Part shown: positions 1-8,565 of the stretch, piece after piece
Layout of the letters: every line of letters begins with the position of its first letter
Numbering within the stretch: the stretch's first letter is position 1
Origin: Ottowia massiliensis
Lineage (GTDB): Bacteria; Pseudomonadota; Gammaproteobacteria; Burkholderiales; Burkholderiaceae_C
Length of the DNA: 64,000 nt
Direction: 5' to 3'
Assembly: GCF_900240305.1 (NCBI RefSeq)
Contig: NZ_LT964854.1
Span: forward strand, 2,542,001 to 2,606,000
Made by a program: the position numbers and the translations under genes
Notes under the pieces: generated by a model
What the model saw: the letters and a program-made list of their open reading frames with translations, nothing else
What the model was told of the DNA's origin: nothing
Databases searched by the model: none

Positions 1-2
1 AA

Positions 3-833
3 GCGCTGCGCCACTTCTTCATCGCCCTTCAGTTTTTCACCCGCATTCCCGTCACGGGGGCGCTGGCGGCGTGGCTGGGGTTTTCGCCCGCCATGCTGCG
101 GGCGGCGGCAGGGCACTTTCCGGGCGTGGGCTGGGTGGTGGGCGCGGCGGGGGCGGCTTCTTTGGCGCTGGCGCTGGCCGCGCTGGGCGGCACGGCGGCG
201 GGCGCCTGGGCAGCGGCGCTGCTTTGCACGGCGGCCACGGTGTGGCTGACAGGCGCGTTTCATGAAGACGGGCTGGCCGACACCTGCGACGGCCTGGGCG
301 GCAGCGCGCAGCGCGAGCGGGCGCTGGTCATCATGAAAGATTCGCGCATCGGCAGCTACGGCACAGTGGGCCTGTGCCTGGCGCTGCTGCTGAAAACGGC
401 GCTGCTGGCGCAGCTGGCGGCGCAGTGGGGGCCGCTGCGCGCGGCGCTGGCGCTGCTGTGCGGGCATGTGCTGTCGCGGCTGATGCCGCTGTTCATCATG
501 CGCTGGCTGCCGTATGTGAGCGATGCAGACGCCGCCAAGTCCAAGCCGCTGGCAGACGACGTGAGCGGCCCGGCGCTGCTGGCGGGCCTGGCCTGGGCAC
601 TGCCCGCCTGGGCGCTGACGGGGTGGGCCTTCTCGCCCGCGCGCCTGCTGGCGTGCGCAGCCATGCTGGCGCTGCTGACCTGGCGGCTGGGGCGGCTGTG
701 GCAGCGGCGCTTGCAGGGCTTTACGGGCGATGTGCTGGGGGCCACGCAGCAGGTGTGCGAGCTGGGCTTTTATCTGGCGCTGGCCGCCTCGCCCCCCTCC
801 TGGCTGGCGGCCTGGGCGGCGGGGCTGTCATGA
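3..833 (+). CDS. cobS: Adenosylcobinamide-GDP ribazoletransferase CobS, 5'-truncated by window edge
   Basis: The frame is open from the first bases and the gene starts before the window, so about 276 codons are visible. The family joins alpha-ribazole to adenosylcobinamide-GDP at the inner membrane, the last step of cobalamin nucleotide loop assembly. The visible start LRHFFIALQFFTRIPV is typical of CobS N-termini. The motif FHEDGLADTCDGLGG with its acidic residues, and SRIGSYGTVGL just after it, match the conserved Mg-binding loop. The rest is a series of Ala/Leu-rich membrane segments. The stop overlaps the start of the next gene by ATGA, so the two are probably translated as a unit. The call is secure on motifs and context. 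Confidence 0.93.
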   Translation, partial: ALRHFFIALQFFTRIPVTGALAAWLGFSPAMLRAAAGHFPGVGWVVGAAGAASLALALAALGGTAAGAWAAALLCTAATVWLTGAFHEDGLADTCDGLGGSAQRERALVIMKDSRIGSYGTVGLCLALLLKTALLAQLAAQWGPLRAALALLCGHVLSRLMPLFIMRWLPYVSDADAAKSKPLADDVSGPALLAGLAWALPAWALTGWAFSPARLLACAAMLALLTWRLGRLWQRRLQGFTGDVLGATQQVCELGFYLALAASPPSWLAAWAAGLS

Positions 834-1447
834 GCGGGGCACAAGCCGCCCTGTGGCTGGCCCGGCATGCCGCCGTGCAGGCCGCGCCCGGCCTGTGCTA
901 CGGCGCCAGCGACGTGCCCGACGACCCCGCCGCCACGCGCGCCGCCGCCGCCCATCTGGCCGCCGCGCTGCCTGCCGGGGCGGCGGCGCTGCACGTCTCG
1001 CCCCTGGCGCGCTGCCGCCACCTGGCCGAGGCCTTGTGCGCGCTGCGGCCCGATCTGCCCGCGCCGCAGACGGACGCACGCCTGGCCGAAATGGACTTTG
1101 GCGCGTGGGAACTGCGCCCGTGGAGCGCCATCGCCCGCGCTGAATTCGACGCCTGGATGGTCCGCTTTGCCGATGCCCGCCCCGGCGGCGGCGAAAACGT
1201 GCGCGCCTTCATGCACCGCGTGGCGCAAGCCTGGGACGAAGCCTGGCCGCTGGCGCTGCGCACGCGCCGCCCCGTGATCTGGATCACCCACGCAGGCGTT
1301 TTACGCGCCGCCCGCCTGCTGCACGCGGGCGTGCGCTGCCCGCCATCGGCCAGCGACTGGCCCGCCGAAGCCGTGCCACTGGGCCAGGCGCTGGCATTCA
1401 CTCCGGGCGGCGTTGCCTCACACGCTCTTGAGCTGCGGCGCTCATGA
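830..1447 (+). CDS. cobC: Histidine phosphatase family protein, probable alpha-ribazole phosphatase CobC
   Basis: This is a 205-residue protein starting at the ATG that overlaps the cobS stop. It has the phosphoglycerate-mutase-like fold signals: LARHA near the N-terminus (the phospho-accepting His region, with Ala where Gly is usual), SPLARCRHLAE, the acidic LAEMDFGAWE and the C-terminal THAGVLRAA. CobC removes the 5'-phosphate from alpha-ribazole phosphate, or from adenosylcobalamin phosphate, beside CobS. The assignment to the B12 pathway rests on the overlap with cobS. Other histidine phosphatases share the fold, so the substrate is inferred. Confidence 0.85.
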   Translation: MSGAQAALWLARHAAVQAAPGLCYGASDVPDDPAATRAAAAHLAAALPAGAAALHVSPLARCRHLAEALCALRPDLPAPQTDARLAEMDFGAWELRPWSAIARAEFDAWMVRFADARPGGGENVRAFMHRVAQAWDEAWPLALRTRRPVIWITHAGVLRAARLLHAGVRCPPSASDWPAEAVPLGQALAFTPGGVASHALELRRS

Positions 1448-1504
1448 GACTCAGGGCCTGTTCATGAGCTGACCATGAGGCGCAGATTGAAATGGGTAAG
1501 CTAT

Positions 1505-1592
1505 ATTTGCTCTCTAATTAATAGCGTGATGTCCTAGTGGAACCTGCGCTGGGCGGTATTTCAACACCCTTGAATTCGCTCTTGTTTTTGAC
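1505..1592 (+). repeat. Dispersed ~90 bp repeat, copy A
   Basis: This copy follows cobC on the same strand. It has the left block ATTTGCTC, the core TAGCGTGATGTCCTAGTGGAA and the right block TTGAATTCGCTCTTGTTTTTGA. It is one of about 13 copies in the window. A CCTGTTCA sequence resembling an IS terminal repeat lies about 45 bp upstream (1454-1464). Confidence 0.85.
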
Positions 1593-1711
1593 GCTTTTCG
1601 CAGACGGAGCTAACCACAAGCGAGACAATCAGCCGCGCCGCTACAGTTGCAGCCTTTACTTTTTGCTGGCGCGCGCCGCCAGCTTCGCTCAACGCTCAAG
1701 AGAGAAAGCTC

Positions 1712-2392
1712 ATGAACACGCATCCTTTTCTTTTCATGCCGCGCGCGGCGGGCCGCCTGATGGCCGCTGGCGCGCTGACGGCGCTGCTGGCGGCCTGCGC
1801 GTCGGTGGATCTGGGCCAGCGCTATGACCCGCCCCCCGTGCGCATGCCGGGCGAGCAAGCTTCCGGCTCGGCGTTGCAGCCCGCGCAGCCCGCTGTTTCC
1901 GAGCAGCCGCTCAGCCAGCCCGTGCAGCCCAGCAGCACGGAAGGGCAGCCGCTGCCGCCTCTGGGCGAAACAGGCAGCGAGCTGCCGCAAAGCGGCGCGC
2001 AGCCCGCGCCCATTACCGACCCCAACGCGCACATCCTCACCTTCTCCACCCGCTTGGCTGGCGGCAGCGCCGTGCCGCCCAGCCGCAGCCAGGCCAGCGG
2101 GCAGATTGACGCGATTTACGACACCCAGTCGCGCCTGCTGCGCTGGAAGGCTTCATGGCACGACCTGAGCAGCCCCATCACGGGCATCGCCTTCCACGGC
2201 CCCGCGCAGCAGGGGCAGACGGCGCCCATGACCATGATCTGGCCCGGCCCCTTCGGCCCGCGCTACGAAGGGCGCGCCACGCTCACGCCGCAGCAGGCGC
2301 TGGATTTGCAGCAAGGCAGCTGGTACATCAACGTCACCACCCAGTCCTGGCCCGGTGGCGAAATTCGCGGGCAGATGCACGTGGTGCGCTAA
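1712..2392 (+). CDS. CHRD-domain outer-membrane lipoprotein
   Basis: This is a 226-residue protein with a lipoprotein signal peptide: a hydrophobic run to residue 28 and then lipobox LLAAC with the lipidated Cys at about 29. A Pro/Ser/Gln-rich linker follows to about residue 105. The last ~120 residues match the CHRD domain: GIAFHGPA, the TLTPQQALDLQQGSWYINV stretch and PGGEIRGQM at the end, which correspond to the family's HxHxP and NVHT..PGGEIRGQ signatures. The start is preceded by a purine-rich AGAGAGAAAG. CHRD proteins are extracytoplasmic and of uncertain function. The gene stands alone. Confidence 0.8.
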   Translation: MNTHPFLFMPRAAGRLMAAGALTALLAACASVDLGQRYDPPPVRMPGEQASGSALQPAQPAVSEQPLSQPVQPSSTEGQPLPPLGETGSELPQSGAQPAPITDPNAHILTFSTRLAGGSAVPPSRSQASGQIDAIYDTQSRLLRWKASWHDLSSPITGIAFHGPAQQGQTAPMTMIWPGPFGPRYEGRATLTPQQALDLQQGSWYINVTTQSWPGGEIRGQMHVVR

Positions 2393-2463
2393 GCGGCGCC
2401 TGAACGTTTCGCGAGCGGCCCGTTCCCCGGCTTTTTCCCCCTGTCCTTTTTCGTTTTCTGACC

Positions 2464-3444
2464 ATGCATTCCATCCTTCTTTCCACCCGCCGCGCCGCCC
2501 TGGGCGCACTCGCCCTGGCCTGCGCCGCGCTGGCCGCGCCCGCCGCCTGGGCGCAGCAAAAAACCGTGGGCATCACCGCCATCGTCGAACACCCCGCGCT
2601 GGACGCCATCCGCAAAGGCGCGCAAGACGAGCTGCGCGCCCTGGGCTGGAGCGAAGACAAGCTCAAAGTGCAATACCAAAGCGCGCAAGGCAGCGCCGCC
2701 ACGGCGGGGCAGATTGCCAAGAAGTTCGCCGGCGACAAGGTGGACGCCATCATCGCCATCGCCACGCCCAGCGCGCAGGCGGCGGCAGCGGCCACGCGCT
2801 CCATTCCCATCATCTACGCGGCCGTCACCGACCCCGTGGCCGCCAAGCTGGTTAAGAGCATGGAGCCTTCGGGCGGCAACATCACCGGCGTGTCCGACCG
2901 GCTGGACATCGCCCCGCAAGTCGATCTCATCCTGAAAATCAAACCCGGCGCCAAAAAAGTGGGCATGGTCTACAGCCCCGGCGAAGTCAATTCCACCACC
3001 GTCGTGCAGCAAATGAAGGACGAGCTGCAAAAGCGCGGCATGACGCTGCTGGAAGCGGCCGCCGCCCGCACCGTGGACGTACCCGCCGCCGCCCGGGCGC
3101 TGGCGGGCAAGGCGGACGTGATCTACACCTCCACCGACAACAACGTCGTCTCCACCTACGACAGCCTGGTCGGCGTGGCCCGCCAGGCCAAAGTGCCGCT
3201 CGTGGCCTCTGACTCCGGCTCCGTGCAGCGCGGCGCCAGCGCGGGCATGACTGTGGACTACTACGAAATGGGCCGCCAGGCCGGCCGCATGGCCGACCGC
3301 ATCCTCAAAGGCGAGCAGCCCGGCGCCATCGCCAGCGCCACGGGCGCGGCCCAGCTCATGCTCAACCCCAAAGCCGCCGCCGAACAAGGCGTGACGCTGG
3401 ATGAAGCGCTGCGCAAGCAAGCCAGCGCCATCGTGGGCGAATGA
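2464..3444 (+). CDS. ABC transporter substrate-binding protein (TrpX-like family)
   Basis: This is a 326-residue periplasmic binding protein. A twin-Arg-like N-terminus and an Ala-rich signal peptide end near AAPAAWAQ. The mature part (KTVGITAIVEHPALDAIRKG, then IIAIATPSAQAAAAAT, IPIIYAAVTDPVAAKL and GGNITGVSD) is characteristic of the ABC_sub_bind family (PF04392) that includes predicted tryptophan/tyrosine binders. In most genomes a permease and an ATPase follow. Here they are missing: a strong terminator and an IS remnant follow at once. The gene is therefore an orphan, perhaps separated from its partners by the rearrangement. The ligand is unknown. Confidence 0.85.
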   Translation: MHSILLSTRRAALGALALACAALAAPAAWAQQKTVGITAIVEHPALDAIRKGAQDELRALGWSEDKLKVQYQSAQGSAATAGQIAKKFAGDKVDAIIAIATPSAQAAAAATRSIPIIYAAVTDPVAAKLVKSMEPSGGNITGVSDRLDIAPQVDLILKIKPGAKKVGMVYSPGEVNSTTVVQQMKDELQKRGMTLLEAAAARTVDVPAAARALAGKADVIYTSTDNNVVSTYDSLVGVARQAKVPLVASDSGSVQRGASAGMTVDYYEMGRQAGRMADRILKGEQPGAIASATGAAQLMLNPKAAAEQGVTLDEALRKQASAIVGE

Positions 3445-3472
3445 AAAAGCGGGGCTGAACGCAACCCGGTGC

Positions 3473-3500
3473 GCGGGGCCTTCCGGCCCCGCCGCTTTTT
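3473..3500 (+). terminator. Rho-independent terminator after the substrate-binding protein
   Basis: A perfect 8-bp stem, GCGGGGCC and GGCCCCGC with a TTCC loop, is followed by CGCTTTTT. It sits about 30 bp after the stop. Confidence 0.85.
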
Positions 3501-3537
3501 CGCCAATGCCTTCTGGAAAGAAAGCGCAAAAGAACCT

Positions 3538-3558
3538 CTTATTCGCTCCTCTATCCAT
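3538..3558 (+). repeat. Dispersed repeat, left part of split copy N
   Basis: The block CTTATTCGCTCCTCTATCCA equals the left end of the repeat as seen in the copy at 63892-63985. It is joined directly to the truncated 3' end of the transposase remnant. The right part of this copy is found at 4149-4216. Confidence 0.7.
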
Positions 3559-4104
3559 CGTTTGAACTCCTTGAGCTTGCCCAAGAAGTTTTCTATGAGG
3601 TGACGCCAGCGGTACATGTGCTCATCAATAGACAAAGGCTGGCATCGATTGGGTCTTTGCGAGATCACGATTGGCTCGCCTTGCGCTTGCAATGGCTCTG
3701 CCAGCCATTGAACATCAAATTGCCCAGCGTATCGCACAAGGCCCGTATCCTGGCGCTCACGCCCCCGCGCGAGTGCCCTATGGCCTGACTTTGAGTCCTG
3801 CGCCCTGGCCGTGACGGTGCACTTTCACGATCGTGGCATCGGCCATGGCGTATTGCATATCCGGCTGGCCGCTGACGGCATCAAAGAGTTTTTGCCAGAT
3901 ATCGGCCTTGACCCAGTCACGAAAGCGTTTGAAAACGGTGTTGCATTTGCCGAATTCTTCAGGCAAATCGCGCCAGGGGCTGCCTGTGCGCACGATCCAC
4001 AGCACGGCCTCTACAAACAAACGGTTGTCCGTGCCTCTTGGCCCTGCATCGCCAGGCTTGCCCATGCAGTGCGGGGCCATCAGTGCCCACTGCTTGTCGC
4101 TCAT
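3559..4104 (-). pseudogene. IS5-family (IS427-like) transposase remnant, frameshifted and truncated
   Basis: The minus-strand frame from 4104 to 3778 encodes a typical IS5/IS427 N-terminus (MSDKQWALMAPHC, then TGSPWRDLPEEFG and KVHRHGQGAG). The next part (TQSQAIGHSRGGVSARIRAL) continues in a second frame. The C-terminus (SIDEHMYRWRHLIENFLGKL, then KEFKR) lies in a third frame. In intact elements of this group two ORFs are joined by a programmed frameshift. Here there is an extra frame change, apparent internal loss and truncation right after KEFKR, where dispersed-repeat sequence begins. The element cannot be active. No clean terminal repeats or target duplication were found. Confidence 0.85.
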
Positions 4105-4148
4105 GCTCTTCTTTCCATGGCGGGATTGCTGCGTAAGAGCAGGATTCT

Positions 4149-4216
4149 CAAAACGCCCTAGTCAAACGGGCGCGAAAGCTGTTTTTCAAGCTTGCGGGTT
4201 CGCTCCTGTTTTTGAT
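4149..4216 (+). repeat. Dispersed repeat, right part of split copy N
   Basis: The sequence begins CCTAGTCAAACGGGCGCG and ends TTCGCTCCTGTTTTTGATG, matching the right two thirds of the repeat. AAACGGGC and GCTGTTT can pair around GCGAAA. With 3538-3558 it forms one copy split by the transposase remnant. Confidence 0.75.
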
Positions 4217-4283
4217 GAATGCAGGCCCCGCACAAGCTGAAAAAACGCAGGCTGGCTTTGCGTTCGCGCACGGAAAACGGTTT

Positions 4284-5768
4284 TCACTGCGTGTCAGGCG
4301 TGGGGGCAGGCGCGGGCGCGTTCAGCCCGCCCGCGCTGGCGCCCAGCGCCTGGTAGAGCTGCACCTGGGCCAGCAGCAGGTTCAGCTGCGCGTCCACCTC
4401 GGCCAGCTCGCTTTGGCGGCGGCTTTCCTGGGCGGTGAGCCAGTCGCGCAGGGGCACGGCGCCGGCGCGGTAGCGGGTTTCGGTCATTTCGTCGATGCGG
4501 CGCGCCTGCGCTGCCAGGGCGGCCTGGCGCTGCACGGCATCGCGCTGCGTGGCGGTGGATGAGAGGGCGTTTTCCACATCGGCCAGGGCTTGCAGCAGCG
4601 TCTGGCGGAAGGTATTGACGGCCTGCTCGTGCTCGTTTTGCGCGATTTGCGGGTTGCGGCGCATCTCGCCCGCGTTCAGAAAGGGCAGGCTCAGGCCCGC
4701 GCCCAGCGCGGCCACGGGGTTGGAGAGGATCTTGAGCAGCGAAGCGCTGCCCGTGCCCAAGGTGCCGGTGAGGCTGAGCGCCGGGTAGAAAGAAAGCTTT
4801 TGCGCCTGCACGTTGGCCAGCGTGCCGCGCAAGCGCCATTCAGCCGCGCGCAAATCGGGCCGCCGCGCCAGCAAGCTGGCGGGCACGCCCGCGCCGGGCT
4901 GCGCCCGCGCGGCCAGCTGCGCGGCGTTTTGGGGCAGGCCGTCTGGCTCGGCAATGCCGGCGGGCAGGTGGCCGGGCGCGGCGTCCAGCAGCACGGCAAA
5001 GGCGTGGCGCATCTCGGCGCGCTGCTGCTGCTGCGCGGCCAGGGCCACTTGCTGGGTCTGCACAGCCTGCGCGGCCTGCGCCTCATCCAGCCCCGAGGCC
5101 GCGCCCGCCGCGTGCTGCGCCTGCGTGAGTGAAAGCGTGCGCTCGGCGTGCGCCAGGCTTTGCCGCGCCACGCGAATGCGCTCCTGCATGGCCGCCAGCT
5201 GCCAGTACTGGCGCACCACGCTGGCGGCCAGCGTGGCGGCGGCCTGGTCGCCATCCAGCGCAGCGGCTTCGCGCTCGAAAGTGGCCATGTCGGCCTGCGC
5301 GCCCAGCTTGCCCCACAAATCAATTTCCCATGAAGCGCCCAGCGACACGCCGTAGCTGCGCGTGCTGCGCTGCGCGCTGCCCGTGACGGGGCGGTTCACA
5401 CTGGCGGTCACGTTGCCGCTGGGCGTGGGGCGCAGCGCGGCGCCAGCGGCCTCGGCCCGCAAGTCAGCCGTGCGCAGCTTCAGCAGCGCATTGGCCAGCG
5501 TGCCGCTGTGCGCCAGCGCGTGCGCCACGGCGGCATTCAGCGCGGGCTGCTCATATTGTTTCCACCACTCGGCGGGAATGCGCTCTTGCGCGCCATCCGC
5601 GCCGGTTCGCGCATCGGGTTGCGTATCTGATGGCGCGCCGGCCCCGCTGCTGGCGTGCTGCCAGGCGGCGGGCGTTTGCGGCGGCGTGATGTCGGGCGTG
5701 GTTCGGTGAGCGCAAGCCGCCAGCAAGGCGGAGGCCGCTGCGGCGGCAAGAAAAGAGGCGTATTGCAT
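4284..5768 (-). CDS. RND efflux outer-membrane factor lipoprotein (NodT/OprM type)
   Basis: This is about 494 residues from the chosen start MQYASF. The frame is open further upstream, to 5870, but the lipoprotein signal begins here, with lipobox LLAAC and Cys near residue 19. The body shows the duplicated outer-membrane-efflux repeats: long Ala/Gln-rich helices and the segments SYGVSLGASWEIDLWGKLGA and ALSLTGTLGTG. Proteins of this type form the trimeric outer-membrane channel of tripartite RND or MFS pumps. No inner-membrane pump or adaptor gene is next to it, so it probably works with a pump encoded elsewhere. The alternative start MLAV at 5780 would add four residues. Confidence 0.9.
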   Translation of the reverse strand: MQYASFLAAAAASALLAACAHRTTPDITPPQTPAAWQHASSGAGAPSDTQPDARTGADGAQERIPAEWWKQYEQPALNAAVAHALAHSGTLANALLKLRTADLRAEAAGAALRPTPSGNVTASVNRPVTGSAQRSTRSYGVSLGASWEIDLWGKLGAQADMATFEREAAALDGDQAAATLAASVVRQYWQLAAMQERIRVARQSLAHAERTLSLTQAQHAAGAASGLDEAQAAQAVQTQQVALAAQQQQRAEMRHAFAVLLDAAPGHLPAGIAEPDGLPQNAAQLAARAQPGAGVPASLLARRPDLRAAEWRLRGTLANVQAQKLSFYPALSLTGTLGTGSASLLKILSNPVAALGAGLSLPFLNAGEMRRNPQIAQNEHEQAVNTFRQTLLQALADVENALSSTATQRDAVQRQAALAAQARRIDEMTETRYRAGAVPLRDWLTAQESRRQSELAEVDAQLNLLLAQVQLYQALGASAGGLNAPAPAPTPDTQ

Positions 5769-6056
5769 GACGGCGAGCATATGCGCTGGGCCGCCATGAA
5801 TGCGCCTCTGGAAAGAAGCCGCCCGCTTGCGACGCCGCAGAGCGCCCGAGGCCGCGCTTTTTGCGCCCACGGACAGGCTTTGAACAGGCTCCCAAACCGC
5901 CGCTGAATCTGAATATCAAACGCCTGTTTGAGCTTTCGCAACATGAAGGGGCGCAGATCATTCTGCGTTTTGTTTTAATATTTGAATGCGAATTCTGGCG
6001 GCTGCCGTTATTGCCTGCCAGCAATCAGCAAACCAGTCAATCTAGGAGAAACCCTG

Positions 6057-7469
6057 ATGCCAGACCAAGCGCAGGCCGAACAGCGGCCGGACAATGTCGA
6101 GTTATTGAGCGCGCAGGCGCCCATTACCAGTTTTCGCGGCTTGCTCATCGCGATAATTGCCGCCATCGTCAGCGCCGTGCTTTATCAAATCCTGCCTTAT
6201 GACGCCAATGTCAACAAGGGACTGACCATTTTGGTATTTGTCGCCATCATGTGGTTTACCGAGGCCGTTCATATCACGGTAACCGCGCTGATCGTGCCGC
6301 TGTTCGCCATCTTGTTCAAAATACCCGATATGGGCACCAAGGAGGCATTGGCCGGTTTTTCCGATCCGATTATTTACGTCTTTTTCGGCGGTTTTGCGCT
6401 AGCCACTGCGCTGCACATGCAGAAAATTGACCGGAAAATCGCCATCTGGCTGATTTCACTGTCACGCGGCAATACCTTCGTTGCCGTGCATTTGCTGTTT
6501 GCCGCCACGGCTTTTTTATCCATGTGGATCAGCAATACCGCCACCGCCGCCATGATGCTGCCGCTGGCAATGGGCCTGATGAACCATATGGACAAGGACA
6601 AAGACCGCAACACTTTTGTTTTTGTGCTGCTCGGCATCGCTTATTGCGCCAGCATTGGCGGGCTGGGCACTGTGGTGGGCACGCCGCCCAACGCCATTGC
6701 CGCCAAAGCCCTGAATCTGGATTTTGCCGGCTGGATGAAATTCGGCCTGCCCATGATGCTGGTGCTGCTGCCCTTGATGCTGGTTTCGCTGTTCGTGATT
6801 TTGAAACCCAATTTCTCGCAACGGGTTGAAGTGGCCGATGAAGAGATTCCGTGGACGCTGCACCGCGTGATTGCCATGCTGATTTTTGCCGCCGCCGCCG
6901 TGGCATGGATATTTGGCAGCCAGTTGAAAAAAGAATTTGGCATTGACAGCCCTGATGCTTTTGTTGCCCTGAGCGCGGCGGTAGCCGTGGTGATTTTTGG
7001 CGTGGTGCGCTGGCGCGAAGTGGCGCGCAATACCGACTGGGGCGTGCTGCTGCTGTTTGGCGGCGGCATTGCGCTGAGCAAGCTGCTGCAAAAATCCGGC
7101 GCGTCCGCCGCGCTCGGTCAGGAAATGGCCAGCGCTTTTGTGCTGGCCCATCCGTTTGTCGTGATTTTGGCCGTATCCACCTTCATCATTTTCCTGACCG
7201 AATTCACCAGCAATACCGCTTCCGCCGCCCTGCTGGTGCCGGTATTTGCCAGCGTGGCCGAGAAAATGGGCATGCCCAAAGAGGTCATGGTGCTGATTAT
7301 TGGCATTGGCGCTTCTTGCGCTTTCATGCTGCCGGTGGCCACGCCGCCCAATGCCATTGTGTTTGGCACGGGGCTGGTCACGCAAAAAGACATGCTGAAA
7401 GCCGGCATGCTGCTCAATATTCTTTGCATTGCCGCCGTTTCGCTATGGGCCTATTTCTTTTTGCTGTAA
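6057..7469 (+). CDS. SLC13/DASS family sodium-coupled anion (dicarboxylate) symporter
   Basis: This is a 470-residue inner-membrane transporter. The start at 6057 is chosen because AGGAG lies about 10 bases upstream; the open frame extends further 5' without a ribosome site. It shows the two inverted SNT motifs of the family (SNTAT at about 159 and SNTAS at about 385). Each is followed by a TPPNAI loop (about 209 and 429), and the two together form the substrate and sodium sites. Likely substrates are succinate, malate, fumarate or citrate-like anions. Base composition is lower in GC than in the flanking genes, which hints at transfer. The gene stands alone and ends before a repeat copy. Confidence 0.9.
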   Translation: MPDQAQAEQRPDNVELLSAQAPITSFRGLLIAIIAAIVSAVLYQILPYDANVNKGLTILVFVAIMWFTEAVHITVTALIVPLFAILFKIPDMGTKEALAGFSDPIIYVFFGGFALATALHMQKIDRKIAIWLISLSRGNTFVAVHLLFAATAFLSMWISNTATAAMMLPLAMGLMNHMDKDKDRNTFVFVLLGIAYCASIGGLGTVVGTPPNAIAAKALNLDFAGWMKFGLPMMLVLLPLMLVSLFVILKPNFSQRVEVADEEIPWTLHRVIAMLIFAAAAVAWIFGSQLKKEFGIDSPDAFVALSAAVAVVIFGVVRWREVARNTDWGVLLLFGGGIALSKLLQKSGASAALGQEMASAFVLAHPFVVILAVSTFIIFLTEFTSNTASAALLVPVFASVAEKMGMPKEVMVLIIGIGASCAFMLPVATPPNAIVFGTGLVTQKDMLKAGMLLNILCIAAVSLWAYFFLL

Positions 7470-7533
7470 ATCATTGGGCCTGGAGCAAGGAGCAGGCGTC
7501 AGCAGGAAGCAAGCCGGAGCAGGCCGCTTTTTC

Positions 7534-7619
7534 TAGCTCCTACATCAATAGCATGATGTCCTAGTAGAACCTGCGCCAGATGCCGTTTTGACCCCTTTAT
7601 ATTTGCTCCTGTTTTTGCT
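7534..7619 (+). repeat. Dispersed repeat, copy C
   Basis: This copy lies 64 bp after the anion transporter. It contains AATAGCATGATGTCCTAG and ATTTGCTCCTGTTTTTG. An IS-end-like GGGAGCCTGTTCAGGC follows at 7634-7649. It overlaps the junk 3' end of the TonB receptor frame. Confidence 0.85.
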
Positions 7620-7677
7620 AGCACCTGGCCAATGGGAGCCTGTTCAGGCAGGCTGCAAAGCTGGCTTTCAGACATGA

Positions 7678-7709
7678 AAAAGCCCCATCTACCGGGATGG
7701 GGCTTTTTC
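7678..7709. terminator. Bidirectional Rho-independent terminator
   Basis: AAAAAGCCCCATC and GATGGGGCTTTTT form a perfect inverted repeat around TACCG. It gives a U-run on both strands and so serves both the plus-strand transporter and the minus-strand receptor remnant. Confidence 0.85.
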
Positions 7710-7734
7710 ATTTTGGCGAACGGCGAAAAAGCGG

Positions 7735-8401
7735 CGCGGCGGGCGCTTTCATTCACATTTTCTAGGCGCTCGGCAGGGTTGAGGCGCGTGCCCAGCATGA
7801 GGGCGTTGCTCGTGATCTTGTCGCTGTAGGCCATCTTCATCCAGTAATTGGCGCCCGAATCCCAGTTGGGTTCGGGCAGGCCCGTGAGGCCGCGCAGCAC
7901 TTCAATGTGGTCATACACGGCCATGTCGGTCATGCTTTGCGGATCGCGCGTGGGGTTGCCGGAAGATCCGGGCACGGTGCTGGAGATGCCGTCTTCCTGA
8001 ATCTGGTCGATGTAAAAGCCGCGCGACTGAAAGCGCACGCGGCCCGTTTCGCTCAGCACATTGATGCCGGTGGTGCTGCGCATGGCGCCGGCCATGCCGG
8101 TAATGCCCTGCTCGCGCAGCACGGGCTTGCTCACCACGGTGACGGACTGCGGCGTTTGCCGCATCGACAGCTCCATGCCCGTGGTGGCTTGCATGGCCGA
8201 AGCCTTGACTTCCACGGTGGGAAGGCTGCCGGAGGAGGCGCTGCCGTCCTTTTCCTCCGTTTCCTGGGCAAGGGCGGGCATGGCGGGCAAGAAGGCGGCC
8301 GCAAGGGCCACGGGTTTGACGGCGCTTGTTCCGCTCTTGAAAAGAGAGCGGCAAATCCAGTCCGTACCAGGACTTGAAGCCGGTTTGGCACCTGAAGGCA
8401 C
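7735..8401 (-). pseudogene. TonB-dependent siderophore receptor, N-terminal plug fragment
   Basis: The reading frame gives a signal peptide (SAVKPVALAAAFLPAMPALA) and the start of a TonB-box/plug domain: TVEVKASAM, RQTPQSVTVVS, STTGINVLSETGRVRFQSRG and YDHIEVLRGLTGL. That is roughly the first 180 residues of a receptor that normally has about 700. After the plug the sequence jumps to a short unrelated or barrel-derived piece and then runs into terminator and repeat sequence, so nearly all of the beta-barrel is missing. Ferric-siderophore uptake is the family role. This copy should be non-functional. Confidence 0.8.
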
Positions 8402-8482
8402 GCCTGCCGTCTATCAGGTCATATCGCATCAACTCAATGACCGGCGGTGGCGGTTTGCGAAGGCGCTCCCGGCTCGTCAAAT

Positions 8483-8522
8483 AAAAAAGCCGCAGCTTCG
8501 GCCGGCGCCGAATGCTGCGGCT
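8483..8522 (-). terminator. Rho-independent terminator after pccA
   Basis: Read on the minus strand, AGCCGCAGC, then GCCGAA paired with TTCGGC, closes on GCTGCGGCT and is followed by TTTTTTATTT. It lies about 45 bp past the pccA stop. Confidence 0.9.
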
Positions 8523-8565
8523 GATTGGGCGCGCCGGGGGCGTAGGCCGCCAGCGCGCGCGGGGC

